Part shown: one piece after another, positions 25,861-37,531 of the stretch | Layout of the letters: each line of letters opens with the position of its first letter | Position numbering within the stretch: the first letter of the stretch is position 1 | Assembly: GCA_030847615.1 (NCBI GenBank) | Contig: JAUMIR010000003.1 | Location: forward strand, 63,721,001 to 63,785,000 | DNA length: 64,000 nt | Source: Gambelia wislizenii | Lineage: Eukaryota; Chordata; Lepidosauria; Squamata; Crotaphytidae | Direction: 5' to 3' | The notes under the pieces: generated by a model | Seen by the model: the letters and a program-made list of their open reading frames with translations, nothing else | Database searches by the model: none | What the model was told of the DNA's origin: nothing | Position numbers and translations under genes: made by a program

Positions 25861-26735
25861 ATGCTTGCATACAGCTGCATGAACTTGATGGAAATTTCCT
25901 GCAGTACTCCCCCCCCCATTTCATTCATGATTGACTACTATGGGTCCCCACAAGCTTGGCAAGGTTCTTGGACCTGTGCGGGCAATCCTTCCCCAGGGAG
26001 AGAATCACCAGCCAGAACTTGACTCTGTACCAGTGATTGTCACCACTGCAGCTTTCCCTTTCAAGAAGCTCCATGAAAGGACATCAGCCTGCCATTTCAA
26101 TCACCCAGAAGTCCCTGTTGGAACACAGCCCCTGGTCTCTGGTGGTTCCTTATGGAACTGGCTCCCCCCATTTACATCAGTCCCAATTTGCATTGAAAGT
26201 TCAGGAAGGCAACCTCAACATAAATTGAGACTTGCTTGTATTCTTTGATAGCCAACCTGGCTCCAGTTACCTTTCTTAGAGGTTTGTCATGACATTGTCA
26301 TGCACTGCTGCCTATACTGTTGAATTCAAGAATCTGTTGTTATTTATATGACTCTCCCTAAGTAGTGTTCCATGTTTCTTTCCTCTTCCTCCAACCTGAG
26401 CTCTCAGATTTGCTTCTGCTATAACAAGACATTCTAATGAAAGGAAAAACTCAAGCTGATAATTGTTCCGTGTGATCCATAGTGAAAAATGGGATTTATA
26501 GAAGCCAGGGACTCCCAACGTCATTGGAAAACTTCATAGAATGGTACATTTCTGGTGCCTTGTAGCCAAAAACAGCTGACATCTGCTGCAATCTCTCACG
26601 TTGTACTTAAGAAATGTAACATAGACCTTATGTGGAAACAGCCTTAAGGTGACACATGTCATGATAGATACATATTTCCCCCATCCTGGCCTCTATGGTT
26701 CTGCCTTTGATTAGATGTGTCTGGGTTCCCCAAAC
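25861..26735. other. Non-coding; 105-codon ORF of unknown nature
   Basis: A plus-strand open frame from 25931 to 26248 reads GPVRAILPQGENHQPEL and PFKKLHERTSACHFNHPEV. The composition is protein-like, but there are no splice sites, no known domain and no transcript signals. It may be a scrap of a retroelement or chance. Confidence 0.25.
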
Positions 26736-26736
26736 T

Positions 26737-26975
26737 TCTTGGTGTGCCATCAAGTAATTTCTGACTAATAGCAACCCTAAGGTGAACCTATCATGGGGTT
26801 TTCTTGGCAGAATTTGTTCTGATCATGTTTGACTTTGCCTTCCTCTGAGCCTGAGAGAGAGTGTGACTTGCCCAAGGTTACCTAGTGGGTTTCCATGGCT
26901 GAGTGGGGATTCAAACCCTGATCTCCCAGTATCCTAACCCAACACTCAAACCACTATATCATGCTGGCTCTCTTG
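26737..26975 (-). repeat. Sauria-type tRNA-derived SINE
   Basis: On the minus strand it reads from 'gagccagcatgatatagtgg' through the tRNA B-box-like 'ggtttgaatcccc', then 'ccatggaaacccac', 'gggcaagtcacactctctc', 'aggaaggca' and 'accctatgataggttc' to a 3' part related to BovB ('...ttacttgatggcacacc'). It matches the SINE at 49450-49680. Confidence 0.8.
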
Positions 26976-28019
26976 TTCCTCAACTACTATTTTAAAATTC
27001 AGGTGGCAGTATGTTTGCCACATAATACTTATGGAAAATCATACCAGAGAGCAGGCTGGACAATTTTATAGATAATGACAATTTCCTATGCAGAAAGAGA
27101 TTTTGGCATGGAACATACAGTCTTATGATTCTATAGCCTAGTGTTCTGAAGTGGCACCCTTCAGTAAGCTCTGAGGGAACTTTTTGTGCTAGAATGAGAC
27201 TCAGAGGGTACTTGAAGATTTCATATTCTGGAAGTCATAGTTTCAATCCATGGCATGTTGGGCTTACTCAAGCCAGATGACATCTGTGCATGTCCATGTG
27301 TAGACACCTCCTAACTGTCAGGGTAATATTGTTTTAAGGGCAAAAGGAAAAATGTTGGAGCAACAGACCAAAGACTAGCACAGCTAAGTAGGTTTGATCT
27401 TAGCTGTGGCTAGGCAGAAGGCTGACAATCAAACACTTCTATATAGTTGCAGCACAAGATGCATTATATGTGGGCCGGTGTCTTGTGGAGTGTTGGTGGA
27501 TGTTGGAGGAATTTTTGTTGAGCTTGTTATTGCTGTGTATATACTGTGTTTGTTTATACTACAACTGAAGATAAAGGCATCCAGATAATTTTGGATGAAC
27601 CTTGCTGCCTGTAAGTCTCTTATTTTATCTGAAAGTGGGTCAGAGCAGTGAAATAGCTGCTAGCTGAAGCCTTTGATTTTGTGCCTTTTCTGCTGTGTAG
27701 TTCTACTGTTTGGCTACTCCTGGGTTAGTTCGTCCCCAGGCTGTGCCAGGTGCCTCTCAGTGAGCCTACAATGTAACTAGCAGAGGATCAGCACACAGGC
27801 AATAACAGTTGTCATAGAAACTCAGATGCAGCTTCAATCCTCTATGGTAAGAGACATCTACGAACACCCTCTGCTCCCTTCATTTCCATGTTTACAAATA
27901 CTATTTACTCAGGGAAATAATGGGTTAGAACCAGCATAACACTGACAACTGATCTTGAGTACAATAGAATTTTCTTGGTCTCTCTTACTCCCTGCAGCCT
28001 TCCACATCACTGATTAGAG
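26976..28019. other. Non-coding, unassigned
   Basis: No exon or bounded repeat recognised. Confidence 0.4.
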
Positions 28020-28393
28020 CAGTGGTTCTTAACCCTTTCTTTACCAGGGACCCCCTTTAAATATCTTTTGTTACTGTGGACTCCAAGATTTAACTCAAGA
28101 CTTAAAAACAACAACAATAATAAACTATTAACAATTGCACCACCCATTAAACATTCCCTCAGTCATCAGAGGGAGAGGGAAGACTTTTCTCCTGCTTCTT
28201 CTTGCTAGTTTGTAGCTGGAGTGGATTAAACAGCAATGCGCAGGTCCAGCCAGCCAGCCCTTGCCTTGACTCCTGTCATGTGGCCACTCCACTGTGGAGA
28301 GGAAGTGGGCTGAACATCCTTCAAGCCTTTGCAGACCCCCTGTGAGGACATTGTGGCCTCCTGGGTCCACGGACCACAGGTTAAGAACCACTG
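28020..28393. repeat. hAT (Charlie-type) non-autonomous element
   Basis: Terminal inverted repeats CAGTGGTTCTTAACC (28020-28034) and GGTTAAGAACCACTG (28379-28393), an exact 15-bp match. The flanking 8-mers GATTAGAG (28012-28019) and GTCTAGAG (28394-28401) differ at two positions and look like an aged 8-bp target duplication. There is no transposase. Confidence 0.88.
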
Positions 28394-29446
28394 GTCTAGA
28401 GGTTTTTCCACCCCTCTGGAATAGTTTTTGTGGGTGCCCCTCCCAATTCTGCTGCCAGAAGCACTCTTGCTAGATTGTAGTCTGATCTTCTTGGCATCTT
28501 CCTATTCATCCTATGACAGTTTCTCCCTACAGTTTGCTCCTGCTTCCAATTCTAGTTCAGCCAGTGCTGAATGAAGGAAGAAATTATCTGCCATCCACAT
28601 CTGTACATTAAAAAAGAAAGTTTGTATATGGAAATACATGTGGTGTTCCTACTGGCCACCTTATTCTTAGTTCCTCATTGTTCATACTGCACCTCCCTTA
28701 GGATTTGAAACTTAACTCATTTTGTGTAGCTGAATATTGTTTTTCCCCCCTCTGTTCTCCAGAACTTGTTATCTTCTAACAAGTTTCTTTGCATTGTTTC
28801 TTAGCCTTCTTAACATTGTTTCTTAGGAAACAATGACACTGAGAGGAGGAATGAAGTGTTACCACTCCCAGAAGAATTAGAAAGGAAATAAAAAGCAACT
28901 GTTTAAAGAATGCAGTTCAGTGAACCAAAACTTCTTGACCATGTGTAGCTAATGACCCAGTCAGTAAATGAAGGTAAATGAGCCAGAGGATCACATAATC
29001 CTAATCTGTAAAAAATTAACTTTTGTAGGTAAAGGCAAGCATTTTAACTGCTGTGCTCCTGGGTCGATTACTGGATCAAAATATTACATTACTTACTGGT
29101 CTCTGAAGCAGTACAGCTTCTTAGTTTTCTAGCCAAAGAGATTTTGACTTGGGCTGGTGATAACTTTTTTTTTAAAGCAGCAATGACATTCTGGTTAGAG
29201 GTTATATGGAGGTGATAAGGAAGTGGCATTCTGTCCAAGCCAGTTGCTTCAGGGTGTCAAATGTGTTGGTTTTCACAGAGATTGCCATGACCCTATTAGC
29301 TAGGTGCCTGTCAGCCTGTGCCATGTTTACTTAAAGGTGCCTTTATGTGGGAGAACAGCAGGTGGCTAATCCTCCTCCCAACCCTCTTTAAAGTAGTGAA
29401 GTTATTCTGTTACAGCTCACTTCCCATCTCTGAAATTATTGCCAGC
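28394..29446 (+). other. Upstream region of AQP12, no other gene
   Basis: No exon is seen. A small inverted repeat (ttgtttctta / taagaaacaa type) lies at 28795-28830. The promoter of AQP12 probably lies here, but no TATA box or binding site can be defended from sequence alone. Confidence 0.4.
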
Positions 29447-30053
29447 ATGGCTGGTCTGAATGTCTCAATAGCCTTTTTCTTCTTCGTTGTGGGCCTTTGT
29501 GAGATTATCAGGAAACTCTCAAAGATAATTTTTCCACTTAAGGTGTATGCTTGCCTTGTTGCTGAACTGATGAGCTCATTCCAGATGTGTGCTTGCTACC
29601 TTGAATTGAAAATGCTGAGGGAGATTGGTCCATGGGGTGGTGGCTTTGGGCCAGATGTCAGCCTGACTCTCCTTTTCCTTCTCTTCTTGGTTCATGGTGC
29701 CTCTTTCGATGGAGCTTCTGCCAACCCTTCCATCTCACTCCAAGAATTTCTGGCTTTGGATTCTTCTTTTGGGGCTACTGTCACCAAAGTCTTGGCTCAG
29801 TTTATGGGAATGGAGGTAGCCAGTGCTTTTACCAAGCAATTTTGGTCAAGAGAACTGACAGACTTCCACATGATTCAGAATTTAATGGCCCAAGACTGTA
29901 GTTCATCTCTTAGTACCTCTGTCTCCCATGGCATCTTTGTGGAAACCATATGTTCATTTTTTTCCCAGCTAGTGATTTTCAGGTTCCAAGCCAGCTCTTC
30001 CACATACAGAATCCCCATTGTGGCACTTACTGTTACTGCCTTAGCACATGCAG
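29447..30053 (+). CDS. AQP12: AQP12-like aquaporin, exon 1
   Basis: Codes for the first 202 residues of an unorthodox (superaquaporin) channel; mammalian AQP12 is found in pancreatic acinar cells, on intracellular membranes. The ATG at 29447 is chosen because MAGLNVSIAFFFF equals the AQP12 N-terminus; an in-frame ATG at 29318 gives no homologous residues. Landmarks: LREIGPWGGGFGPD, TLLFLLFLVHGASFDGASANP, SLQEFL, MAQDCSSSLSTSVSHG. The first pore box is NPS where human AQP12 has NPT and classical aquaporins have NPA. Hydrophobic segments alternate as expected. The donor is 'gcag|gtaaga' and the exon ends in phase 1. Confidence 0.94.
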
Positions 30054-32568
30054 GTAAGAATTTCTGCCTAATATACTGCATGATACATATTTAGACACTA
30101 CACAAAATGTTTAATATATATGGTACTTCTGTATACTGATGGCATATACTATAGCATGTACTAAATATGTCTTATCATTTATGTGCTTTGAGCATTTTGT
30201 TCACATAACCTCAGAATGATGTTCAGGACTGGGCCTAGTATTAGGCAGATTAAGGCACTTGCCACTGCTGCTGGACAACATTAGTGAGGTGTTGAGGAAA
30301 GAGCCCGCATGTATTACATGGCCTTCCTTGCATTCTGTAAGCTAGCTCGCTCCCCTTAGGTGCAGTGAAGATTTCAGTACCATCATCAGTGCTGAGGTAA
30401 AATTCAATTCTCTATTCAGTCTGCTTTTACACAGGGGAAATCATGTTCTTCAGGCACCAAAATGCCCTAAGACATCCTAGTGAAACTTGTAGTTTTGACC
30501 ATGGAAACAGGATTTGGCACTTTCACTGTTGAGTAATGTTTGGTAATATTTGTTGAGTAATATTTAGAAAAAAACTAATAGTGCCACCATAGTGAAAATT
30601 CAGAGGATATTCTTCCCTAAAATTTGCTGTAATCTTTTGGGGGCTCCCCCACCCATTAGGTTCAGAAAATCTCAACCTTTAGTCCTTACGTATTGCAATC
30701 ACCTGGTGGGACTTTACTGTCCTGGAGACTCCATCCTCTAGCCAGGATACAAGCTGAGGCAGCGAGAATGAGGAGTCAGGGTGATGCTTCAGTTTCTCCA
30801 TGATGCAAACCAAACAGGAAAATTGATAAGTCTGTAATCTGACAGGACACAGGAGTCTTCATTATTTCTCAAGGTCTCGTATTACTCCTAACTGAACAGC
30901 AGGGAGTAGTAATATCTCCTTGCTGCTGCTGAAGACAGATATGTTACAGTGATCACTCAAATACCTTTCCATCCCATACAATGATGTAGTGGGAAATTTA
31001 AAGTATAGGAACTCATCATGATAATCCCCATATCCAGGCCTCCAAAGAAAGTCCAAAAATGCAAACCTGTCTTGATTCATATCAATGAGCCAAGTCTAGC
31101 AAGTTTTCATTTCCAACATCTTTGGTCTTTTGCAAATCTAATGTGTCTTAATTGCCTCTTTAAGGCAAAACCACCCCCAAATACCTTCCATTACAAGAAT
31201 GCTTGGACACAAAAATATATTGTTGTTGGGGAAAGCTATACCCTCATCCCCAGCTACTGTAAAGATTGCAACCTAAGGCCAGCAAAGCCTAAAGAATGTG
31301 ACAGATGACATAATTTCTCCTGCTAATAAAAATCTCCTGATGTATTTATTGTGTGAGCCCTGGTTCCCGTAAGCAGTGGTTGTAGGTAAATTGCTATGTA
31401 CTGCTGCTTTTAAGTGAATCTTGTGCTAGGAGAAAGGCAGGATATGAATTAAATGTATGTATGTATGCTCCTGGCATTGCTCTTTCCAATTCTCTTTCCC
31501 TCAAAAGCTAGGTTCTTCTGCAATGAGCATCTCTTTTCTATCTACTTTACATTGTCTTCCTGTGGCTGAGTTCTTGACTCAAATATATAGACAGCCTTTC
31601 CCCCTCTATGCTACAGCCTTCGGCCTCTGGAGCCCCTGTGCTATTGACTCTCAGTAACTCTTCTGCTCTGTCAGTTTAGGTCCCCTTGGTTAGCCACTCT
31701 TCCATGATACCAACATGGTCCTGATCATAAGAGGGAATGTGAGGAAACGTAGCTTCAGGACCTTGTTGTCAGAGCAGGAGGGGAGATGTCATTTGCCAGC
31801 AAACCAGGGAACTGATGAGCAGGCCTTGCTCTAACAAGTGGAAGAAATGATAAAGAAGCTTTCACATTTTACTTGTATTTGCAACAAATTAGCATAGAGA
31901 AAGACAGAGAATGAACCATATCATCAACCAGAGATGGCTATTTCTCTCCTTTTCTTTGGGATTCCTACTTCACGCACTAGCAGTTTAAATGGCAGCACAT
32001 TTTGTGTAAAATTGTTTGTAGTTTTAATTAAAACTGAAAAGTTTGGATTTCACCTGAAAGAAGCTCTTTCGTTAAGCCATGGGGTCTTTGTAATTTGAGC
32101 CCTATTCAGTCAGGAGCGTTACTTGAATTAGATGGGGCTTACTCCCTGATAACCACGTATGATAACATTGCAGTTGTGCTGGTCCTAATAAATAAAATAT
32201 TATGCTATGTATGGCTACTCTTAAAGAGTGTATGCATTGTTATTGTGATCACCTGCACCTAACAATTTATCACTATTGATGACCAAACCTCAACAAAACA
32301 GGTGTCTGAAATAAACTTGCCAATTAGCAGCCAGAGGATGCTAGTCGGTGAGGCTTTCACCTACAGACTGCTTGCAGATTCTACTCTTTGCCAAGAGCTA
32401 GTTCGCAGAATTGCAATTCAGAATTTGTGCCTCAGGCAAAACCGCCAGAGCTTTCCATGAAATTTTCATGTAAACATTCCATTTAATGCTGTAATAAATT
32501 TACATGTTAGATTGTAAACTATTAAAGAAAAGAGGTGCCGTAAACAGTTTGCTTTTCCCCCCCTCCAG
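30054..32568 (+). other. AQP12 intron 1; LINE tail scrap at 31340-31460
   Basis: No exon is seen. 'gctaggagaaaggcaggatatgaatt' followed by an ATGT run at 31445-31466 resembles a LINE 3' terminus. The rest is unassigned. Confidence 0.4.
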
Positions 32569-32685
32569 CTGTACCTCTCACAGGAGCATTTTTCAATCCT
32601 GCACTGGCATTTGCTGTGACCTTTTCCTGTTCTGGAAACAGTTTGCTGGAATACATACAGGTGTATTGGCTGGCCCCCATCACAG
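32569..32685 (+). CDS. AQP12: AQP12-like aquaporin, exon 2 (second NPA box)
   Basis: A 117-bp exon with acceptor 'ccccctccag' and donor 'cacag|gtgagc', phase 1 in and out. It reads VPLTGAFFNPALAFAVTFSC, then SGNSLLEYIQVYWLAPITG. FFNPALA is the canonical second NPA box of the pore, and the YVQVYWL-type helix is diagnostic of AQP12. It splices in frame between exon 1 and exon 3. Confidence 0.95.
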
Positions 32686-33420
32686 GTGAGCCAGCTTCCA
32701 AGAGAATGGACGGTGTAAAAATGCTTAGTGCTAGCTGTGACCTTACTGGAGTACACACTAATGCTTGTACAATGTCAAGCTTTATTGTGCTGAATTTGAA
32801 GTTAATCCAAGGCTTAGCCCATGGAGTAATAAGTTACAATTAAATATAAATTATTGCATTGAAACCTCAAAGAACAAAAACAAATAGGGCATGTCCATAC
32901 TGAATGAGTGTTGTTCCAGTCATGCCACCATAATTTTTTCCCCAGTTTTTAAAGAGAAAAGAAAAGAAAAATGGCTTAAGCTATTTGTGGGAGGCAGAGG
33001 ACAGCAGTAGAAACTGAAATTTCTAGAAAGTTAGAGACCATATCTTTTGAACCATTCCCCAAAACCCCTGGCAAAGAAAAGTCAACCCCTGTAAATAGTA
33101 CTGCAAAGGTTCCTGGAGAAACACAGGAATATATTTGTAGCAGCAGCACAAACTACATATCTACATATCACAAATTACCACAGTTGGTTTTGGAGAAGTT
33201 TATACCACCTGTCCGAATGTGAATTATTTGGTAACATGGAAATCATAAAGCTATTGAGTAAAAATATATGTATCTATGTCAACCTCACTATTAGCAAAAG
33301 AGCTAGGAAATTTAAGATATAGCCATTTCCTTTGGGTAAAAGGAGAGAGGAAGAGAGGAAAAAAACACACAATTAACAGGGTATGGTAAGCATGTATTGA
33401 TGTATGTGGTGCCTAGAGAT
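32686..33420 (+). other. AQP12 intron 2, 5' part
   Basis: No exon or bounded repeat seen before the BovB fragment. Confidence 0.4.
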
Positions 33421-33424
33421 ATGT

Positions 33425-33815
33425 GAGTACTGTAGTAATAAACAATGGAAAAATCAACTCGTTTGAAATGTGGTGCTGGGAAAGAGTTGTACAGATACTG
33501 TGGTCTGCTAAAAAGACACATAAATGGGTCCTAGAACAAATCAAGCCTGAACTCTTCCTAGAAGCCAAGATGACTAAATTGAGACTGTCGTATTTTGGCC
33601 ATATTGACTCACTAAAAAAGACAATAATGCTTGGTAAGATAGAAGGCAGTAGGAAAAGAAGACCACACTGTAGATGGATAGACTCAATCAAGGAACCCTC
33701 AGCCCTGAGTCTGCAAGACTTGAGTAGGGCTATTGGTGATAGAGTGACTTGGAGGTCTCTCATTCATGGGGTCACCATAAGTCAAACTTGATAGCAGTTA
33801 ACAACAACAACAATA
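33425..33815 (+). mobile_element. BovB/RTE LINE 3' end
   Basis: A plus-strand frame reads WCWERVVQILWSAKKTHKW, LRLSYFGHIDSLKK, TIMLGKIEGSRKRRPHCRW, DRVTWRSLIHGVTISQT and stops at 33789, the C-terminus of BovB/RTE ORF2. It is followed by the tail 'cagttaacaacaacaacaa'. It lies in AQP12 intron 2. A related minus-strand piece is at 52425-52640. Confidence 0.85.
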
Positions 33816-34046
33816 AATGATGGAACCTACCTGTGACAAGTTTGAAACTATTGGATTAAGATTAGTTAAAATCCACTTCAGTCTAGCAGTTTAATTATGA
33901 TCTCTAAATGTCACAGGGTTCCTTCTGAAAAGAAAAGTATTTCTACTTCAAGCCTCCAATGGATACACTGCAGTTACAATGCAGCTGTAGCTATTAACAT
34001 CAAGAGAACTTGGCCCAGCAATCCCTACCAGAATTTGACAAATTTA

Positions 34047-34262
34047 GGGCCCTTTCACACCACATATTCATAGCACTGTGATTCTACTTTAATTACCACA
34101 GCTAAATCCTAAGGATTCCTGATGTCTGTAGTTTGGCGAGGTGCAAGAGCTCTCACATTGAGAGTTTTAAATACCTTCTCTAAATTGTAGATCTCAAAAT
34201 TCCATGTGATGGAATTGTTGCAGCTAAGCTGGAATCATAGCCCTATAACTGTAGTGTGAAGA
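34047..34262. repeat. Palindromic MITE, GGGCCCTTTCACAC family
   Basis: Opens with 'gggccctttcacaccac' and closes with a decayed complement '...actgtagtgtgaag'. The arms hold 'attcctgatgtctgtagttt' and 'aattgtagatctcaaaattcc' in opposite sense. Relatives are at 40693-40880, 41546-41630 and 59590-59790. Confidence 0.6.
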
Positions 34263-34860
34263 GAGAGAGAGAGATACAGGCTCTTTCCTGTTCTTTCCTA
34301 ATATGGCTTCATCCACCTGCCCCAAAGGGCTGATTAATAGTACTGGTCTCTAATCTCTCTGCATAGTCCCTGCAAGGTTATGTTCCTTATCTCAATTGCT
34401 TTAGGAAAGCTTAGTGATTTCTAGAACTAAGGTAAACTAATAGAAAAGTTTTGTAAATGGCCAGGAACAAAATGTCAGTAGAAAAATAGTTATTTGCCTT
34501 TTATAGTTTTTTTTTTAGCTATGTTTGATGGCCCTTTATGGGATTCTAATCTGACCCAATCTTGCCTGAAGGTGCGCATGTATGAAATGTTGGAGTCTTT
34601 TGATAAAAACTAGTAAACCCACCAGTTGCACAGTCTGATTGCCTAGCTCTATAATTAATGGATTAGGTTTTTACACACCCATTCAGGTAGAGATATGGGC
34701 AAGCCAATAGAAGACAGAGAATGCATTCACTGACTATGAGCTAGTGAAGGCCTTTCCAACCTACCCACCCTATTCCCATATCCAGAAAAATTATACTGGG
34801 CTGGAATAAAACATAAAAAACCAAAGTGATCACATCTTCCCATTACTGGCTTTCTTTCAG

Positions 34861-35057
34861 GGATGCTGATAGCATTCTTCTTGTATCAGGGGAACATCCC
34901 ACGAGTCTTCCAGAAAAACCTGCTTTACGGTCAAAAGAACAAATACAGAATACCCAAGGGGAAAGGTAATCCCAGTATATCCACCGGTATCAAAGAGAGT
35001 TGGAGAAAAGCAGAGAGAACAAACAGCTGCTCCGGACCAGCTGAGGGAACAGAATGA
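34861..35057 (+). CDS. AQP12: AQP12-like aquaporin, exon 3 and stop
   Basis: Acceptor 'ggctttctttcag'. It reads GMLIAFFLYQGNIPRVFQK and NLLYGQKNKYRIPKGK, then a Ser/Glu-rich tail to TGA 35055-35057. RLPHLFQRNLFYGQKNKYR is the matching human segment. The joined coding length is 921 nt (306 codons plus stop), slightly longer than human AQP12A (295 residues). No stop, frameshift or missing pore residue is seen, so the gene looks functional. Confidence 0.95.
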
Positions 35058-35194
35058 AATAAGTTGGCACAGGTTGGTGTGGGGCTGGGAGTCCTTTCAA
35101 TCTCTGCTTTTGCAGAAGGAGATCTTGAGGATCTCTATGGACTCCTGATGTCAGTTGAAGAACATTCTGGCTGGAAAGGTGACAAGGACAACTG

Positions 35195-35735
35195 TCATGT
35201 GTGGTGTAGTGATAAGTGTGTCAGACTAGGGACTTTTTCAGATGTCGATTTACCGCAGAAGAAGGCTTGTAACACTTGTGAGGCTGCTGCATGGCAGGGG
35301 TCCCCCTGCTGTGAGAGATCGGAGGCAGCCGTGCCATATTTGGCCATTTTTTACTCACGGAAGTTGCCTGTGAATAAAAAATGACCAAATATGGCGCAGC
35401 TGCCTCTGATCACTCCTGGAACTGAAACAGTTGATTTCGGCAGGGGGATGGTGACGTATGAAACAGGCCCCCTGCCATGCAGCAGCCTTGCGAGTGTTAC
35501 AAGCCTTCTTCCGCAGTAAATCAACGTCTGAAAAAGTCCCTTAGGACTGAGGAGATCTGGGTTCAAATCCTCTCTCAACTATGAAGCTCATTTTTTGATC
35601 CTGGGCCACTATATTGTTGGCATAGCCTACCTCACAGGGTTGTTGTGAGGATAAAGTAGGCGGGAGGGTGGGGAGATCACGTATATCACCTTGAGCTCCT
35701 TGGAGAAAAACAGGACATAAATGAAATAAATACAA
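35195..35735 (+). repeat. tRNA-derived SINE interrupted by a MITE
   Basis: The head 'gtggtgtagtgataagtgtg' stops at 35228 and resumes at 35541 with 'ggactgaggagatctggg', 'ttcaaatcc', 'cctacctcacagggttgttg', 'tgaggataaa' and a 'cataaatgaaataaata' tail. Removing 35229-35540 and one target copy restores the usual continuous SINE order. Confidence 0.78.
35229..35540. repeat. Foldback MITE (GGACTTTTTCAGA ends)
   Basis: Ends GGGACTTTTTCAGA and TCTGAAAAAGTCCC. The arms are complementary over most of the element (gcagaagaaggcttgtaaca against tgttacaagccttcttccgc; gccatatttggccatttttt against aaaaaatgaccaaatatggc). The flanking triplets are CTA and TTA, close to the TWA preference of PIF/Harbinger. 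No ORF is credible. Confidence 0.82.
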
Positions 35736-37531
35736 AGTGCTACTGGATCACATGGTGTAGTTAATTTGATAGAACGTTATTGTGAAGGCTTGTCAAAATC
35801 ATGATATTAGGTCAACTTTTTCATGTAATATTTAGGATATTTTTCATGCTATGGTATGATTTGGATCTATAGCTTATAAAATGCACTACATGTGCCATCC
35901 CAAGGAAATGAACCACCTTAATGTTTGGTAATACATTTACAAATAATTGATAAGTAAATGAAAACCTGATACTCAATTGATTTTTTAAAATTTCCTATAG
36001 AAAATAGAAATGTTCCCATCATAGTCCTTCCCTAAGCTTGAAAAGTTCCTCTTTTGGACTACAACTCCCAGAGTAATGTCTCCAAGATTTAGTCCTTCCG
36101 TTTATGTTTGCCCAGTCTCATCTCCTAATATAGGTGGTAACCTTAGTTTCCTAGTAGCTTCTGACAAACTCTCACAATGTTTATTTATTTCATTTAAAAT
36201 TGCACTTGCTTCTGGATCAGGACTTGAAATATAGTGAGTTTGCTCAGTGTCCTGTCATTCTGCACCTCCATGCCAAGTTGCGGATATTTGGGGGTCTGCC
36301 CTAGGTTTGGCCCAAGATACATTGACACTTGACGTAGAAAACTGATGTGCCTCTACGGAGAAAATGGAATATTTAATGAAAGAATCAGACATCTCACTGC
36401 CTTTTATTGGTGCCCTAATTTTGTAGCCTCAAGCAGTCCAGTTTGCTTTGCTTAACAATAGTGTTGGCCTTAATCTGCTGCCCACACTCAATTAATTCCA
36501 GGGCTTTATCTATTATAATAAGAGAATTAAACACTACATTGGGCCTATGGCTTCTGGTCACTGAGTACTGTACCTGGGCACCTTGTGCTGAATATTATGG
36601 TTCCTAAATCTAGAGCAGCCTTCCTTCAATCTGGTGTCCCTAGATAAATTAGGCTGCAACTCCCATCATGCCCAGCCAAGGATGGCCATAGAAGACACCA
36701 TGTTGGGGTAGGACATTTCTTCTATATTGCAAAAGTATGCTGCAAAAGGGAGAAATTCACCAGGTCTCACATCTCCCATGACAGTAGTACTGTCCTAGAA
36801 AGAGCCACACCATACAAAAATCTCGTTTCTATATGACTCTTAAGAGGAAACACAAGAACTTTCTCAAGATCTGAGTTTAGCAACTCCATATCAATCCGTC
36901 CCTGTTATTAGGAACACTGAAAATGAAGAAACTACCAAAAATCATTGGTTTGGCACCCCACCTTTATTTTATTAATTGGTACCACATTCTCGGCTGAAGT
37001 GGTGTACAACACATGAAAAATGAGTAGCAGAAAACAATTCAAAACACAAAATATACTAAAGCCAGGCAGTGTAGAACAAGCTTTCTCAAACCTGGATGTC
37101 CTCTACCTATGTTGGGCTGTAACCTTCACACAGCCTTGGCCATGCTGGTGATGAATTAGGGGAGACGTAGTCCAACACAACTGGGAGGCACTAGGTTGAG
37201 GAAGACTGGCAAATAGCATAGCTCCCAAAATGTGGGAGTTCAGTTTAAGACACAGCAGATACTAAACCAGATATTTAAAACACTGGCCCAATGCACTTTC
37301 CTGCCTGAAGCAGTCCAGCAAATGGCAACTCTAGCCAACTAAGTCAAAGTGCATAGTACCCACAGTTACTGAGGTGATTGTGACACATGATGCAAAAAAT
37401 CCCACAAGCACCTCCCACCATTCCTGGTTGGGACCCCCTGAATCAAATAATTACAAATTTGACCTTTCAAGACATTTGACCAAATTTGATCAAAAATCTG
37501 CTGCCTGAGGCAGACATCTCTCTATGACTTA
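35736..37531. other. Non-coding with hAT-like MITE scraps
   Basis: At 36610-36715 and 37078-37215 the phrases 'agagcagccttccttcaatc' and 'taggttgaggaagactg' mark a family of about 130-bp repeats with ends like CCTTCCTCAACCTGGTG and arms with 'gcaactcccatcatgccc'. There are no genes. Confidence 0.45.

Noticed and set aside
31457..31657. Possible extra AQP12 exon in intron 1
   Set aside because: No homology to AQP12, which is complete with three exons; no matching splice phases.
33423..33791. 122-codon ORF considered as a host exon of AQP12
   Set aside because: It is the BovB/RTE C-terminus; AQP12 exons 2 and 3 join in phase without it.
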